Shown: positions 23,150 through 40,202 of the stretch, piece after piece
How the letters are laid out: every line of letters starts with the position of its first letter
How positions within the stretch are numbered: position 1 is the first letter of the stretch
Assembly: GCA_964006375.1 (NCBI GenBank)
Contig: OZ023263.1
Coordinates: forward strand, 135,174,370 to 135,238,369
Reading direction: 5' to 3'
Length of the DNA: 64,000 nt
Origin: Tillus elongatus
Lineage: Eukaryota; Arthropoda; Insecta; Coleoptera; Cleridae
The notes under the pieces: generated by a model
Seen by the model: only the letters and a program-made list of their open reading frames with translations
The model's database searches: none
Told to the model about the DNA's origin: nothing
Made by a program: the position numbers and the translations under genes

Positions 23150-24774
23150 TTTAATGGTCCGGAGTGGTTGACAAAAAATGTCGATGAATGGCAATCTCAA
23201 CAAATAGCTAGTTTGCCTGTAGACGTTCATGCAAAACGTAAGGTTATTAAATCGCTTGTACTCAGAAACAATGAGTTTTCCACTGAAATATTGCAAAAAT
23301 ATTCTACGTTGAGCAAATTACGCAGAGTAATTGCTTACGCATTCAGATTTTACGAAAACGCGAAAACTACTCGATGCGAAAGGAGCATCGGTCCATTGAG
23401 CTTTGGCGAACTCGACCGAGCAACAACGTCACTTGTAAAACTTGCTCAGGATACAGAATTTCACGATGAAATTAAATCATTAATAAATAAAAATTCTTTA
23501 AAATCGTCTACCAAATCTTATCATTAAATCCCTTTTTAGATCCTGAAGGTATTCTTAGAGTTGGAGGAAGGCTGAGACATGCAAATATTCCGTACAATCA
23601 AAAGTATCCCATCATATTACCCTGCGGTCATGCACTTACAAAATTAATTATAAAGCATGTACATGAACGACTTTTACACTCTGGTGCTGAGGCTGTTTTA
23701 GCAGCTGTTCGAAACGAGTATTGGCCAATTTCAGGGAGAAGTTGTGTTAGGGCAATGATACGCAAGTGCATAGTTTGTTTTAAATCGAACCCTCAAATGG
23801 CTCAGCCACTGATGGGTAACCTCCCTACATTACGTGTCACTGCTAATAAAGATCGAGCATTTATTGCTTGTGGAATTGACTACGCAGGCCCTTTTTTTAT
23901 TAAAGAAGGTCTATGCAGAATAGCCACAAAAAAATGTTATTTATGTATTTTCATCTACTTTTTAACCAAGGCTGTTCATTTAGAATTAGTGGGTGACTTA
24001 ACTACAGTTTCATTTTTGGCAGCTTTGAATCTTTTCATATCAAGACGTGGGTTGGCTGCAGATATATATTCAGACAATGCAAAAAATTTCGTGGGGGCAT
24101 CCCGAGAACTAGTGTCTATAGCGGGAGAAACAGAGAATTCACAATCAGTTCAAAATTTCTCGGCAAATAATGGAATAAGGTGGCACTTTATTCCAAGTAG
24201 ATCAGCCACGTTTGGCGGCTTATGGGAAGGCAACATAAAAAGCGCGAAACGTCTGCTAATTCATACCATTAATAATGATAAATTTACATATGAGGAGCTC
24301 TATACAATCATGGTGCAGGTCTAATCTTGTTTGAATTCGCGACCCCTCACCCATATATCCAATGATCCCAATGATTTGACCCCATTAACTCCAGCCCATT
24401 TCCTCATTGGTGATTCACTGAAGGCGCCACCACAAAGAGTCGTAATGGAGCTGCCCACAAACCGACTTCCTCGCTTCCAGAGGGTTCAGCAGGTGAGCCA
24501 GCAGTTTTGGAAACACTGGTCCCAGGAATACACTAATAGTTTGCAACAACGAAAGAAGTGGAAAAGGAACTCTCAGTGCGACATCCAAGTGGGAGATTTA
24601 GTGTTGATCCGCGAGTCCAATCTCGCTCAGTGTCAGTGGACTCTAGCTCGAGTTGTGGAGCTGCACACCGGCAGTGATGAAGTGTCTCGAGTTGCTACAC
24701 TGCAGACCACGAACGGTATTTTTCGACGTGCAGTGAACAGACTTGCTATTTTACCCTGCAACGAGCGTTAATGA
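23150..24774 (+). pseudogene. BEL/Pao integrase, catalytic Glu replaced by a stop
   Basis: The linker (23168-23527) is followed by the zinc-binding part (H..LLHSG, C..C at KCIVCF, about 23640-23790). The catalytic core has ACGIDYAGPF (first Asp) near 23870 and IYSDNAKNFVGA (second Asp) near 24065. The third acid, normally Glu before SCLNSRPL, is a TAA at 24322-24324, one base from GAA. The C-terminal DUF5641-like part (24331-24771) has TPAHFLIGDSL and QVGDLVLIRESN and is otherwise intact. Confidence 0.9.
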
Positions 24775-24947
24775 TCACCGAAGTATTTTGAATTTTTTTG
24801 ACTCTCATTCGATAAGTGTTATTATTTAAGTTTTTTCTACTGTTTTTATATTGTTCACATTGAGTGTTATTTTATGTTTTTTTTTAAATATTAATGTTAA
24901 GATTAATATCACCATTATTTGAAGTTGTTACTTCAAGGCGGCCGGCA

Positions 24948-25319
24948 TGGTTAACATTATAAACATTTCCCGCGACTTTTTAAATCACGCAGTGCGCCAC
25001 CGTTGACAGCTCAGATGTCAACTGTCTTGGACATTGATTGTGCGCAAGCCCGACGACCGCGATGAAGAAGGAAGGCGAATGAAGACCGGGAATCGTTCCA
25101 TTCGTTTGCAATCACCCATTCGAGTGCTTCGCTTAGCACGCCGCTTCGTCTTGTATATTTATTTATTCTTTAGTTATAAGTAATGTAATTAGTGTAAATA
25201 GTAAATACATATTCTACAGAAATCCACATTGCTTTAATTCGATATTCGATACAGTCCATGAAATCGATCGAGAACCAGCCAAGAAAATCAATTCGACGGC
25301 ACCAACGCTGTAACCTCCA
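24948..25319 (+). repeat. 3' LTR of the BEL/Pao element
   Basis: Same ends as the 5' LTR. Preceded by a purine-rich cttcaaggcggccggca, a possible polypurine tract. Confidence 0.9.
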
Positions 25320-25569
25320 ATAGGTATAGAACATTATTTACAAAAAGTGTTCAGAATTTATTGTAGAATCCGAAACTGCAATAAAATACAGGATGTTCCA
25401 TTTAAAATAAGCGAATCGACATCTACTTCTGGTATAACCGGAAGTGCCGCCATCTTGAAAATATTTTTAACCTGTGGCCCCCAACGACTTTAGTGTAATA
25501 TCCAATTTTCAGGTTTTTCCTATTGATAGTTTTCTCCCAATTGATCGTGGGACCTCCCGGAGGACCACC

Positions 25570-30500
<4,931 letters not shown>

Positions 30501-30586
30501 TATGCGGGACGGTCTGGACAGCCATCCGGGCCGTCCCGCTCAGTGTCCAGACAGTCCCGTTTATCGTATTTATCTATTCCAGCAAA

Positions 30587-31109
30587 ATGCCGAGAAAATA
30601 TTAACGAGTTATCGAGAGGGATTTCTCACCTGAGGATACGAAAATGGCTGTAGAAGAAAATCGCTGTGGAAAACTATACGAAAAAGTGCTTTTTAACATG
30701 GTGTGAAGAAATCTACATTGGCAGGGTATGTGGACAAAGCAAAATACCATGGTATTGAGGAAACACATTTTTCTTCGCGATTTGTCACCACTCAAATATT
30801 TCCAAAGCACATGGGAGATTCACTTAGCAAATATCTGAAGAACTGCTCCAATATGTATCATGGCTTAACCCCAAAAGCCACACGACGTTTAGCATATGAA
30901 TTTGCAAAGAACTTTATAAAGGTACCTGATTCTTGGGAAATTAATAATACAGCTGGTGCAGAGGATTCATGTGTCGTCAGTCAGACTTGTCATTAAGAAC
31001 CCCAGAGAAGACAAGTTTGGCAAGAATTTCAAGTTTTAACCGTTTCACAGTTGATGATTTTCAAAACTGCTTAAAAACTGTTTTTGAGAAGCACCAGTTC
31101 ACAGCATCT

Positions 31110-31185
<76 letters not shown>

Positions 31186-32556
31186 AATAAGAAACTGGAG
31201 TGACAACAGTTCAGAAAAATCAGAAAGTAATTGCGCCAAAAGGTCAGCATCAAGTTGGGCAAGTAACACCATGTGAACAAGGTGAGCTAGTAACTCAAGT
31301 CGGAATTACAGGAGCGAATGGAAGTGCTCTTTTGTCACTGTGGGTTTTTCCAAGAATTAAATATGACCCTCACAGAATGCTGAATGGTGCTCCACCAGAG
31401 TATGGTGCCCTTCGACTAGTCCACAAATCTGGATGGATAACCAGTTGCAATTTCAAGAAGGTTTTAGAGCACTTTGTCACTAACACACACTGTTATCCAC
31501 AGCACAGAGTTCTCCTAATCATGGACAATCATGAATCTCATTTGTCCATTGAAGGGATAGATTACTGTAAGGAGAATGGTATTATAATAGTAGTTACATT
31601 ACCACCTCACACTTCCAACAAACTCCAGCCTTTAGATAAAACCATTTTTGGACCATTAAATTTTGTTTTAACCAAGGGGCAGATGAGTGGATGTTATGAT
31701 ATCCTGGCGGACAACTGATAATCTACGATCTACCCGCACTTTGCATAAAGGCATGGGAAAGAGCTGCAACCTCATTAAATATTAGGTTAGGTTTCCGTTC
31801 TACTGGAATATGGCCTTTCGACAATAATGTTTTCACAGAGCAAGACTACTTGTGCTCATATGTAACAGATAGATCCATAGCAGCCTTACCACAAGCAGGC
31901 CCCTCATGTTCCACAAAAGAGGATAGTACTAATTTGAGTAGAAGACTATCACAGACTGAGTCAAGATCTGATACATAACTGAGCGGAACGAAAATTATGC
32001 TTCTCCTTCTAAAATAATTCCGTATTCTAGGGCACCAACAAGAAAAGTGACAAACAAAGGAAACAAGTGTAAAAAGTCCATTATTGCGACAGATGCATCA
32101 GAATGAGATGAAATAGCTAGAAAGAAACTAAAGATCATTCCCAAAATCGATTAACAGAAAAGATCCAAGATGAAAAGGCAAGTTTTGCAGCAATCTTCTT
32201 CCGACGTTGAGACAATAATTGTCTACAATGATTCTCCTCCAGGATGCGATTCAGACTAAGAAAATGCTTCGTTCAATAACCTCACTATGGGAACCTTTAT
32301 TGTTTGCAAAGTCTATGGAAAAAAGTCGGTTAGGCACTATGTAGCTCAAATTGACGAAGTAGTGGAAGGGGGCTACAGCATAAAATTCTTTAAAAAACAG
32401 ATCGCTTCTAACAGATATAAACTTTCACAAGAACCTGTGACCTTCTTGGCTAGAGAAGATGTAGAAAAATTACCAGCTCAATTAAAAGACAGTTCTTTTC
32501 ATTATGCAGATCTGATCCACTTTAATGTAGATTTAAGTAGTTATAGTATCTTATAA
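30587..32556 (+). pseudogene. Pogo-like transposase interrupted by a (TA)n array
   Basis: Starts at the ATG at 30587 (FSPEDTKMAVEEN and STLAGYVDKAKYHGIEE, the CENP-B-type DNA-binding domain). A TAA follows early, and there is a frameshift near 30700. A central helical part (LTPKATRRLAYEFAKNF) is followed by 31000-31110 (RFTVDDFQNCLKTVFEKHQF), then the (TA)n at 31113-31180. The DDE domain resumes as ETGVTTVQKNQKVIAPKG, with LLIMDNHESHLS (second Asp) at about 31520 and VTLPPHTSNKLQPLDKTIFG (third-acid region) at about 31600. The C-terminal domain (32287-32556) begins TFIVCKVYGKKSVRHYVAQ. Several frames are needed, so it is inactive. Confidence 0.85.
31113..31180. repeat. (TA)n inside the transposase coding region
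   Basis: 68 bases of TA lie exactly where the first catalytic Asp motif (…DETG) should begin. The ETG that follows is preserved. Confidence 0.95.
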
Positions 32557-32989
32557 TGACTGATTGATATTTCATGATTCTCTGTTAACAGTTTTCAATA
32601 AATTAGTTACTCTTGCTATTCTATTTTTTTTTTAATATGGTTATACTTCCAAATCCTCCTAAAGGCTGGGACGGTCTGGACAATTTACACTGTGCTATAG
32701 TATTGTATACTTGAGCTTCATGCTGATGATAATTTTTTAAAGAATTTTATCCAAGTGATACCTAAGACATATCTATTGCATGTCACATTTGATTTTGTAT
32801 TGACAGCTTTTACACGTGAAAAAAATAATCCGAAATTTGCCCGAACCCTTCCCGCTCTCCCCTAAATATTTTTACAAATATTAATTAAAAAACATTTTCT
32901 GTGAAAATCCATTAATTAACTTTTTTTCATGAAAATTCAGTGAATAAGTTATTCCCCAAGAATTCCAACTAGTTGAAGTATATACTATA

Positions 32990-34175
32990 TAGGCTGTTTC
33001 AAAAAACATGTGTCATCGCTCGTGGTTAGTTTCCTCACGTAAAAATAAGACTTTTTTTTGTATTAACATAGGTCTGATTTTGCTTCATTTCATATTTAAG
33101 ATTTTTATTTATTTTTGGTCTATTCCAAATTTAACCAAAACGACTGTAGTAATCCATCGATGACCGTATGTTTCCGAGGGGTACTCCTTAACATCAACCG
33201 TAAAATGCGCTGGTGCACCATCGTGTTAAAACCACATTCTACTTCTCGCTAACAAAGGTAATAGTTCGGGCAGATCATTCATCAGAAAATTTAAATACGA
33301 CACATGATTCAGTCTATGTGGCAAAATAATTTTGTTCACAGACGATGCGGAAATAAATTTTATTTAGTTAGAAATGATTCTGGTAGTTGTAAAGGCGTTA
33401 CATTCCACTGTGAGAACTGACTCTTCAACTTGAACAGTTCGTTGGTATCTTCTGCATCCAGAATTAAATTTTTAAGGTTTTAAGGCACCGGCTTTCCTTA
33501 AACGTCCGCAGACATGTTCAAAAAGATTTTTGCTGGGTGCTATTCGTCCGGGAAACCTGTCATGATAAATGTTCGCTGTTTCTCTTCCATTTTGTCTCGC
33601 TTCACCATAAACTAATAACATACCAGTTAATTTAGCCAAGGTATAATTGAAAAAGGGCATTTTAAAGCAATAAACAGCATCTATCACTTTGACAAGTAAA
33701 TGACAATAACAACCTGATTTTTTTATGCAGCCCAGGAGATTCAATACACTACATAACAGATTAATTGCAATTATTTCATGAAAGAGATTGAAATGGACAA
33801 AATATCAAGAGGTAACTTTTAACAGGCACTAAACGACCAACATAACTGTGCTAACAAAAGAAAAAAAGTCTAGTGTTGCACAGGTTTTTTTTTTCTTTTA
33901 GACAATTATTGTAGTGATACGATATACACACGGTTCTGGCGAAGCTGTCCACGCTTTTTAGCAGTAAAATATGTACTAGTTTAAATAACTTTTACCCTCC
34001 TCATTTGACTCGGATTGCTACGGTCGTTTTGGAGAAATTTGGAATTAAAAAAAATCTTACCCGCTGTAGCTACAACACGAAGCAAAATCGGATCTATGTT
34101 GATATGAAAAAAAGTATTATTTTTACGTGAGGAATGTAAGCATGAGCGATGGCACATATTTTTTGAAACACCCTG
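32990..34175 (-). mobile_element. DUF4817-type mariner relic with TA target sites
   Basis: Terminal repeats: left taggctgtttcaaaaaacatg, right inverse (atattttttgaaacaccctg), alike over roughly 100 bases including the ttttacgtgagga block. TA lies outside both ends (32988-32989, 34176-34177). On the minus strand, 33744-33472 encodes an N-terminal DUF4817 region (KLTGMLLVYGEARQNGRETA, then RFPGRIAPSKNLFEHVCGRL). Further along, 33300-33170 encodes a broken catalytic block ending with HDGAPAHFT, preceded by a stop in place of Gln. The middle of the transposase is deleted. Confidence 0.8.
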
Positions 34176-34177
34176 TA

Positions 34178-36300
34178 TAAGAACAAAACATTTTACAAGT
34201 TGTTAAAGATACTTTTCTGTTTGAAGTTCCATCTGACATTTTCAAAACAATTGGTTTTATATTTTATATAGCTATGAAAATTATGTATGAACATGTAACC
34301 ATGGATAATCCCATCGAATATAATTTTTAATATCGATGTAGAGACTATCTCTCTGGCTTCACAAATGTTAGTTTTCTTCTCTGTAACTGGTTTCGCTGCT
34401 TGACAATAAAATTAATATAATTTCCCCTTTGCTTCTTAGCTTTTTTTATACAAAACTTAATTTACATATTTTGATATTTTTTGGACACTTCTGCCAAATT
34501 AGTTTTCTTTCCTCCATGAAATAAGAATAAGTTTTATCTATCATACAAACATTTTGATTTTTGTCCTCTCCTTTGCTCTCCACCAAACCAATTGTTTTTC
34601 AAATGCATATAACTTGATTACTACTAAAAGATTTATAATGTGGTACCACCTTACTATATGCTCTATCAAGGCAATTTGTGTACCAAATTTTATCAGACAG
34701 TTTAGTTATTTGTTAAGATACAAAAGTTCTCTGGGAGATGTAAATGCCTCTAACTCAATTTTACATAAAACTAAAACCTTGTTACTTGCTACGTACAATA
34801 GACTCCATGAAGGTGTGTGTGCGAAATTTCATTAAAATAGCTTTGTTACTGTTTAATGCTAGTGCTATTGCTACGTCCGCTGTGCCTGTAACGTTAGGCA
34901 TAAAATAAATGTTACATGCAGTACACACGTAATATTAGGTACTAAATAAATGTTACTGTACATCAAACACATGTAGCCTCAAACTTTCATTATTCGTTAT
35001 GTGCACAGATTTCGAATTATTTAAAAAAATGCACATTTTATCTGAAATTACTTACTTTCAAAAATAACACGACTTTTGGACTTTTAGGTATTAGATAAAA
35101 AACCTTGACTATCCTATCAATCTTAATTTTTTCACTTTCTTTTTCTTTATTGATTTCCTCAATAGCTGTAATTACCACTTTTTACAGAGTGATATACCAT
35201 TTTGTAATATATGAGGTTCTTTTTCAGGAAGTTTATATATAGAATAAACAATAAAATAAAGAATAAAGAATGTGCGTTGTGGACATATATCTAATATTAC
35301 GGACTAGTGCTATGGGCACAGCATTCTTAGCAACAGCCACTGCCTATTTTTGAAAGATACACAAATTTTCCTGAAGAAAATGTAAATGCCTATAACAATA
35401 TTTTTTATAAAGCTAGAAACTTGAAATTTGGTAAGAGCTGTAGCCTCTACAAAGCGAATTCGTCTACTAAATTTCATTAAAAAAAAACTTTTCTATCTTC
35501 AAAGATGTAACCAGTTCCGAAAGGAATACGTGAATTTTTCTCGGAAAAACTGGAGCTGGCCAATAAAGTTATTCAAGCTATTAAGAGAACAAAGTAATAT
35601 TCAAAATTGCACCAAAATCGGTCAATTATTTATTGAATTATCACACCGATACATACCTATATAAATGTATAAATGTATAGCAGAAGACATAGAACCGTTT
35701 CGTCCTTGTTTGGACTATTCAATATGCCATACCTATGCTCCAACAAGTCCGCTTTAAGGCAGACACTGCCATATAATGCAGTGGAGAATGGCACGAGGAA
35801 TGGTGGAAGCCTAGATCCGCCACAAAAAGTTTCCAAACAAGGACGAAACCGGTCTATGTCTCCTGTTATACTACATCATAATGCAAGTCCTGACAGTACT
35901 GAAGTGATGCTAGCTAGCGAGTGATGTGATTTAACGCCCGTCGTGGTATTATCTAGGGAAGTAGTTGTTTACGCTCACTAGTTTCTTCTCACAGATTCCT
36001 TCTTGCTGTTCTGATGTGCACGGAAGCTGCTGTAAAAGTCTAGAACCATCACACAACCAGAGATAATGCTTGGCACCACTGTCCACTACAGACACATTTC
36101 TTCAAATTACTGCGTTTTATGACCGATAGAACCCATATCCGGGTCCGTTCAAATTTTTATATAATATCTAATATATTATATACCTGCTAAAAAATCATAA
36201 ATCTTAATCATTTTATAAGGTACACAAAATGACTTGTTTATGGGGGTGGCAGAATTGAACACGTTTATTTTGACTTCAACATAATAAAACAGCAATAAAA
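34178..36300. other. No gene seen; two repeat fragments
   Basis: 34337-34420 (gtagagactatctctctggc, then gtttcgctgcttgaca) resembles the inverted arm of the miniature Penelope-type element at 8518. 35677-35714 and 35832-35870 form an inverted repeat around gtttcgtccttgtttgga, bounding a ~195 bp element of unknown type. The rest is AT-rich with no recognisable gene. Confidence 0.45.
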
Positions 36301-36304
36301 CCAG

Positions 36305-37440
36305 AACACAGCAAGAAGTGTGCAATTTATTTAATATGAAATATCCAGATAGACGTATCATCCAATCCACTGTGAGTAAAATCGAGAAGAAATTTAGAGA
36401 AACTGTACATGTTAAAGGCATGCAAAGTGCAGGGCGCCCTAAGAAAATTGATGAAGGCGTAAAACTGGATATTTTATTAAGTGTGGGTGAGAAGCCTCAT
36501 GTTGCATCTTGATCAATTGCAGCAGACTATAAAATTTCTCAGCGATCAGTATTACATGCATTAAAATTAGAAACTTACCATCCTTACAAAATAAGCTGCT
36601 GTACGAACTTAATGAAGATGACCATGACTGACGAATGCATTTTTGTGAAATAATGCAAGATTTATGCAAATGTAATCCAAACTTTATTAGCCTTTTTTTT
36701 TTTTGACGAAGCAATCATTTTTGCTAAATGGAACAGTGAATAAACAAAGTTACATGTATTGGAGTAGAGATAATCCTCGCTGGATGACTGAAGCACATAC
36801 ATAACACCCTCGTAAGTCACTAAGTGAAGATTGGAACCTGTGATGAGCATTGATAAGTACACTTGGAGAACCAAAATCACTACAATACATATTTTTAAAG
36901 ACCTCACGATCGTTTTGATCACAAAGTTAGCTTCATCACAGGATGAAATATTCTATTTCGTTCTTCACTCAGAATATTCTATTTCGTTCTTCATTCAGAA
37001 TATATCATCCTCTAATGAAGCTAACTTTGTTAGCGAGACGATCGTTAGGTATTTAAAAATATGTGTTGTGGTGATTTTGGTTCTTCAAGTGTACTTACCC
37101 TCATAAGGTTAATGTGTGGACAGGAATAGTCCATGATAGAATCATAGGTCCTTTCTTCTTCGACGAAACTCTCATTGGGCAGCGATATCATTCTAAGGAA
37201 TGAGCTTATTCCAGCTCCTGCTGCAAGTTTTCCAAATGAAGATGACCCTGATTTACTAAGTGGCGATATTTGGTTTCAGCAAGACGATGCACCTTCGCAC
37301 TTTACACGTCCTGTTCGCGAGTTTCGAAATGACTGATTTCCTGGCAAGTGGATCGGTAGGCGAGGACCAATAGAGTTAACAAAATCTGCCAAGTCTACCT
37401 TGATTGTAGATTTTTAAATCCCTTTTGTCATGTCAAAAGT
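36305..37440 (+). pseudogene. Another DUF4817-type mariner transposase relic
   Basis: NMKYPDRRIIQSTVSKIEKK and SAGRPKKIDEGVKLDILL (36330-36480) are the N-terminal domain. IAADYKISQRSVLHALKLET and HPYKI follow as a second HTH (36515-36600). A LLNGTVNKQ...YWSRDNPRW stretch lies at 36720-36785. After an inserted palindromic MITE the protein resumes with VWTGIVHDRIIGPFFFDETL (about 37115) and FQQDDAPSHFTRPV (second catalytic Asp region, about 37275). The first catalytic acid is in a shifted frame near 36700. Stops are common. Terminal repeats were not found. Confidence 0.75.
36837..37110. mobile_element. Palindromic MITE inside the mariner relic
   Basis: Two inverted arms, about 36850-36970 and 36985-37098, both contain gtacactt.gagaaccaaa, catatttttaaa.acct and aaagttagcttcat. 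The element splits the transposase between GAT-TGG-AAC and the sequence for VNVWTG. The ends look like aacctgtgatgag and ctcataaggtt. The target duplication is unclear. Confidence 0.75.
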
Positions 37441-37795
37441 TTTCTATTGAAAAATATCTGATTTTTACTCTTTGCATATAGCAAATGGTAAGAGATACTT
37501 GATGGATTAAAAAGCAGTTTAATGTCTAATACTCTTAGACACAGACATTCCATGGGTATATGTAGTTACTGTTATAAATTGTTATTGGTATTATGTTGGG
37601 ATATTTGTGTAAATGAATCTATTGATAAATTTATTTTGGTGATATTTTGGGGTTGGTGCATGCAATATTCTGCTTCAAATAATTTTCTAATTGGGTGAAG
37701 GTCTGATTTATTTTATTTTTAAGTTTTACTTTTAATATCAATTCTAATTTAATTAATTTTCTTTGTTTCATTTTTTTTTGATTAATTGTTTTAGT

Positions 37796-37867
37796 TAGGA
37801 GCTGTAGGCCCAAAAGATAAGCATCTAATTCATATACATAGTCAGAGAGTACCTGCAAATGTCAAGG
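37796..37867 (+). CDS. ITFG2: ITFG2-like protein, internal exon (KICSTOR subunit homologue)
   Basis: A 72 bp open exon between a polypyrimidine-rich acceptor (attgttttag, AG at 37794-37795) and a strong donor (aag|gtaagt at 37868). It encodes 24 residues in phase 0, ending HIHSQRVPANVK. In ITFG2 proteins a 'Q.IPAN.K' segment directly precedes the FG-GAP-like 'D.DGDG...LV.G.TDRVVR' segment, and that continuation is exactly what the exon at 50717 encodes. A second AG at 37798-37799 could be used instead, but would break the frame. In vertebrates ITFG2 acts in the KICSTOR complex that regulates mTORC1 under nutrient limitation; that role here is inferred from homology. No further exon was found upstream in this window. 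Confidence 0.75.
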
Positions 37868-38025
37868 TAAGTCAGTTAAGAGCGCACCTAAGACATACAT
37901 CTTACACTTATGTAAAGCTAGCTGGCTACTCACTACACAATACTTACCAAGTACTTGTCAATAGTTCATAAATGTTGAGTATTGTGCAGGAAGATGTAGA
38001 ATCTAACTCAGTACTAATTCCTAAT

Positions 38026-38085
38026 TTGCGTGCGTGCGTGCGGGTGGGTGCGTTCGTGCGTGCGTAAGTGCGCGCGCGTTTGTTA
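38026..38085. repeat. (TGCG)n-type GC-rich microsatellite
   Basis: gcgtgcgtgcgtgcgggtgg and similar units stand out from the AT-rich intron. The tract ends in cgcgcgcg. Confidence 0.85.
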
Positions 38086-38318
38086 GCCTAGCGATGGCCT
38101 CGGAAGCAAAGTCCATTAGCCACAAACTGTTGTATGAGACAAAACAGAAATCAAAGGGAGTCAACCAAAGATAATGTAAGCAAAGAATCGGAGTTATGCG
38201 TGCACATGATATATGACATCATTGTTGTTCTATTACCCCAACTGACAAAATGTGCTACACTAAATATACTGATATTAAAAGTTTATTTCCAATATTTTGT
38301 TGTATTTTTTTTCCATTT

Positions 38319-38321
<3 letters not shown>

Positions 38322-38404
<83 letters not shown>
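38322..38404. repeat. (TA)n array
   Basis: 83 bases of pure TA in the ITFG2-like intron. The rest of 38086-38560 shows no gene. Confidence 0.95.
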
Positions 38405-38408
<4 letters not shown>

Positions 38409-38589
38409 TAACAAAATCTTAACAGAATTAGACACAGGGTCACAAGAGTACGATTTAGGGAGCGGCAGTGAATTTTGAATACTAAAGGTATTAGTATTAA
38501 AAGTATTACTATTAAAAAAAAACTAGCACAGGACAATAAGTATACATAGTCATGTGGCAAGGATTCTGGTAATCATAGTAAAAAATAAG

Positions 38590-38960
38590 GTTAAAGGAAA
38601 ACCTAGAGTTGTCTGGATGATCACTTCAGATTTGGAGCCAGCCAAGAAATTATAGAAGCAATGGTGGCACTTCAAACATCAGGAGAAAGAGATTGAGAAT
38701 AATACAGATATGTTTTTTATTTTTGTAGACGTGGGAAAAGCATTCAATAATGTGGATTGGATATTGTCTCATATAATGAAGGGAACTGAATCAGACCGAA
38801 CTGGAGGGATAGATGCATTATTCTTAATCTATGCAAAAATCAAAGTAGCTCTACCGCAGATTTTAAAGAATATAAAATTGGAGCTAAATTAAGAAAGGTG
38901 TACTGCAAGGATGCTCGTTATCGATAGAATAAAGAGGCTGAAAGAGAAAATTACAGACAA
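38590..38960 (+). pseudogene. LINE reverse transcriptase fragment
   Basis: FRAME pieces DFGASQEIIEAMVALQTSGE (about 38625-38690) and FIFVDVGKAFNNVDWILSHIMKG (38716-38790) match the 'G+GT.EA+..+' and '+VD..KAFD.VDW..L' blocks of RTE/Dong-type endonuclease LINEs. The Asp of AFD is Asn here. It ends soon after, near a degenerate K-G-V/CKDAR stretch. The surrounding 38961-39716 has no gene. Confidence 0.55.
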
Positions 38961-39716
38961 AATAAATGGATAATGGTTTCATTGCATTTAATTCTCACCT
39001 TGTGATTTATATTTTTAACAGAACTGCATTTCAGGATTTCTTCGTATCACATAAATATCAATAAAAACTCATATTGCTGTAATACTCAATAATGACCATA
39101 AAATGTAGTTGAGGTTTATTATTAAAGGATGTGATGATTTTTAAAACAAGATTCAGTGCACAATGTGTCTTTATGATTGTCGCAATGGAATGAAGAGTAG
39201 TTACTTGGTGTTAGATGTATAAACATTTAAATATTTGCTTTTATAATTTTGGCTCGTAACTTTTTATGTAAACATGCAATTTCTTTGCAATCTTTTATTT
39301 TATTTTTACAAAAAATAAAATATGCCACTAGATATACTGTTATATATATTTAGTATTAGTATTATTTACTAATTGTCTGCTTTTGGAATGTGAAAATTAC
39401 AAACACAAAATTACAAAGTATTCATTTTATGTACAGGTGATACACTTATTCAAAAGACACGAATATTAAAAGTCTTGATAACAAACAATTATCTACCATG
39501 TCACAATGCTAAACTCACTTTAAGGGCATAGCGTAGCAATTTTTTTTTTTTTAGAATAAAGAGCAGTAAAATTGTATTATAGTTCATTATATAATCTAGA
39601 CATTCAAATACAAAAAGTGTACCAAAGCGGTGACGGCAGGACAACTAGAGAAAATTTATGTAAATAATTTACAGAAAATTAGTAGGTTGAATAATTATTG
39701 ATTGAATAAATAAATA

Positions 39717-40141
39717 CAGGTTCATTTTGCAGTTCCACAAATAAGTCATTCCCTTCCTTATCTAGAAAACTACTTATTTCCTATTTAGTTTATAGTTTTA
39801 CAAGATCTTATGGTTATCTATCATCGAATAACCAAAATGATTGTAGAACTATTTGTATAGTTGACTTCAGATTTTCCCGCCAATCAGTTTTATATGTGCG
39901 TCATTGCATAGAGACCTACAATATAGATACAGGTTCATTTTGCAGTTCCACAAATAAGTAATTCCCTTCCTTATCTAGAAAACTACTTATTTCCTATTTA
40001 GTTTATAGTTTTACAAGATCTTATGGTTATATATCATTGAATAACCAAAATGATTGTAGAACTATTTGTATAGTTGACTTCAGATTTTCCCGCCAATCAG
40101 TTTTATATGTGCACCATTGCATAGAGACCTACAATTATAGT
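39717..40141. repeat. 213 bp tandem duplication, nearly identical copies
   Basis: caggttcattttgcagttcc starts at 39717 and again at 39930. The two 213 bp units differ at only a few positions (for example tatctatcatcga and tatatatcattga), so this is a recent event. Neither unit has an open frame of note. Confidence 0.95.
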
Positions 40142-40202
40142 TTTGAATTTTTACCAGAAAATAAATAATTTTGATAGTTTTTTTGTGCACTACGTGACAA
40201 CA

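Larger units (their letters stand above)
19462..25319 (+). mobile_element. BEL/Pao LTR retrotransposon, degenerate, with 5 bp TSD
   Basis: The LTRs lie at 19462-19838 (377 bp) and 24948-25319 (372 bp), both TGGTTAAC...CA. Target duplication atagg is at 19457-19461 and 25320-25324, inside the right arm of the outer palindrome. The LTRs differ at about ten positions plus two or three small indels (roughly 3%). Order is gag, protease remnant, RT, RNase H, integrase and a DUF5641-like C-terminus, all in one direction. About 1 kb between protease and RT is missing compared with usual BEL elements. Frameshifts and stops occur in every domain, so it cannot move on its own. Confidence 0.95.
30541..32692 (+). 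mobile_element. Pogo-like (CENP-B HTH/DDE_1) DNA transposon, dead
   Basis: The left end cagtgtccagacagtccc matches the inverse of the right end (gggacggtctggacaatttacactg), apart from a few extra bases, so these are the likely terminal repeats. A related inverted copy of gggacggtctggaca sits just outside on the left (30505-30535). TA duplications were not found, so the exact ends are uncertain. The transposase inside is broken. Confidence 0.7.
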
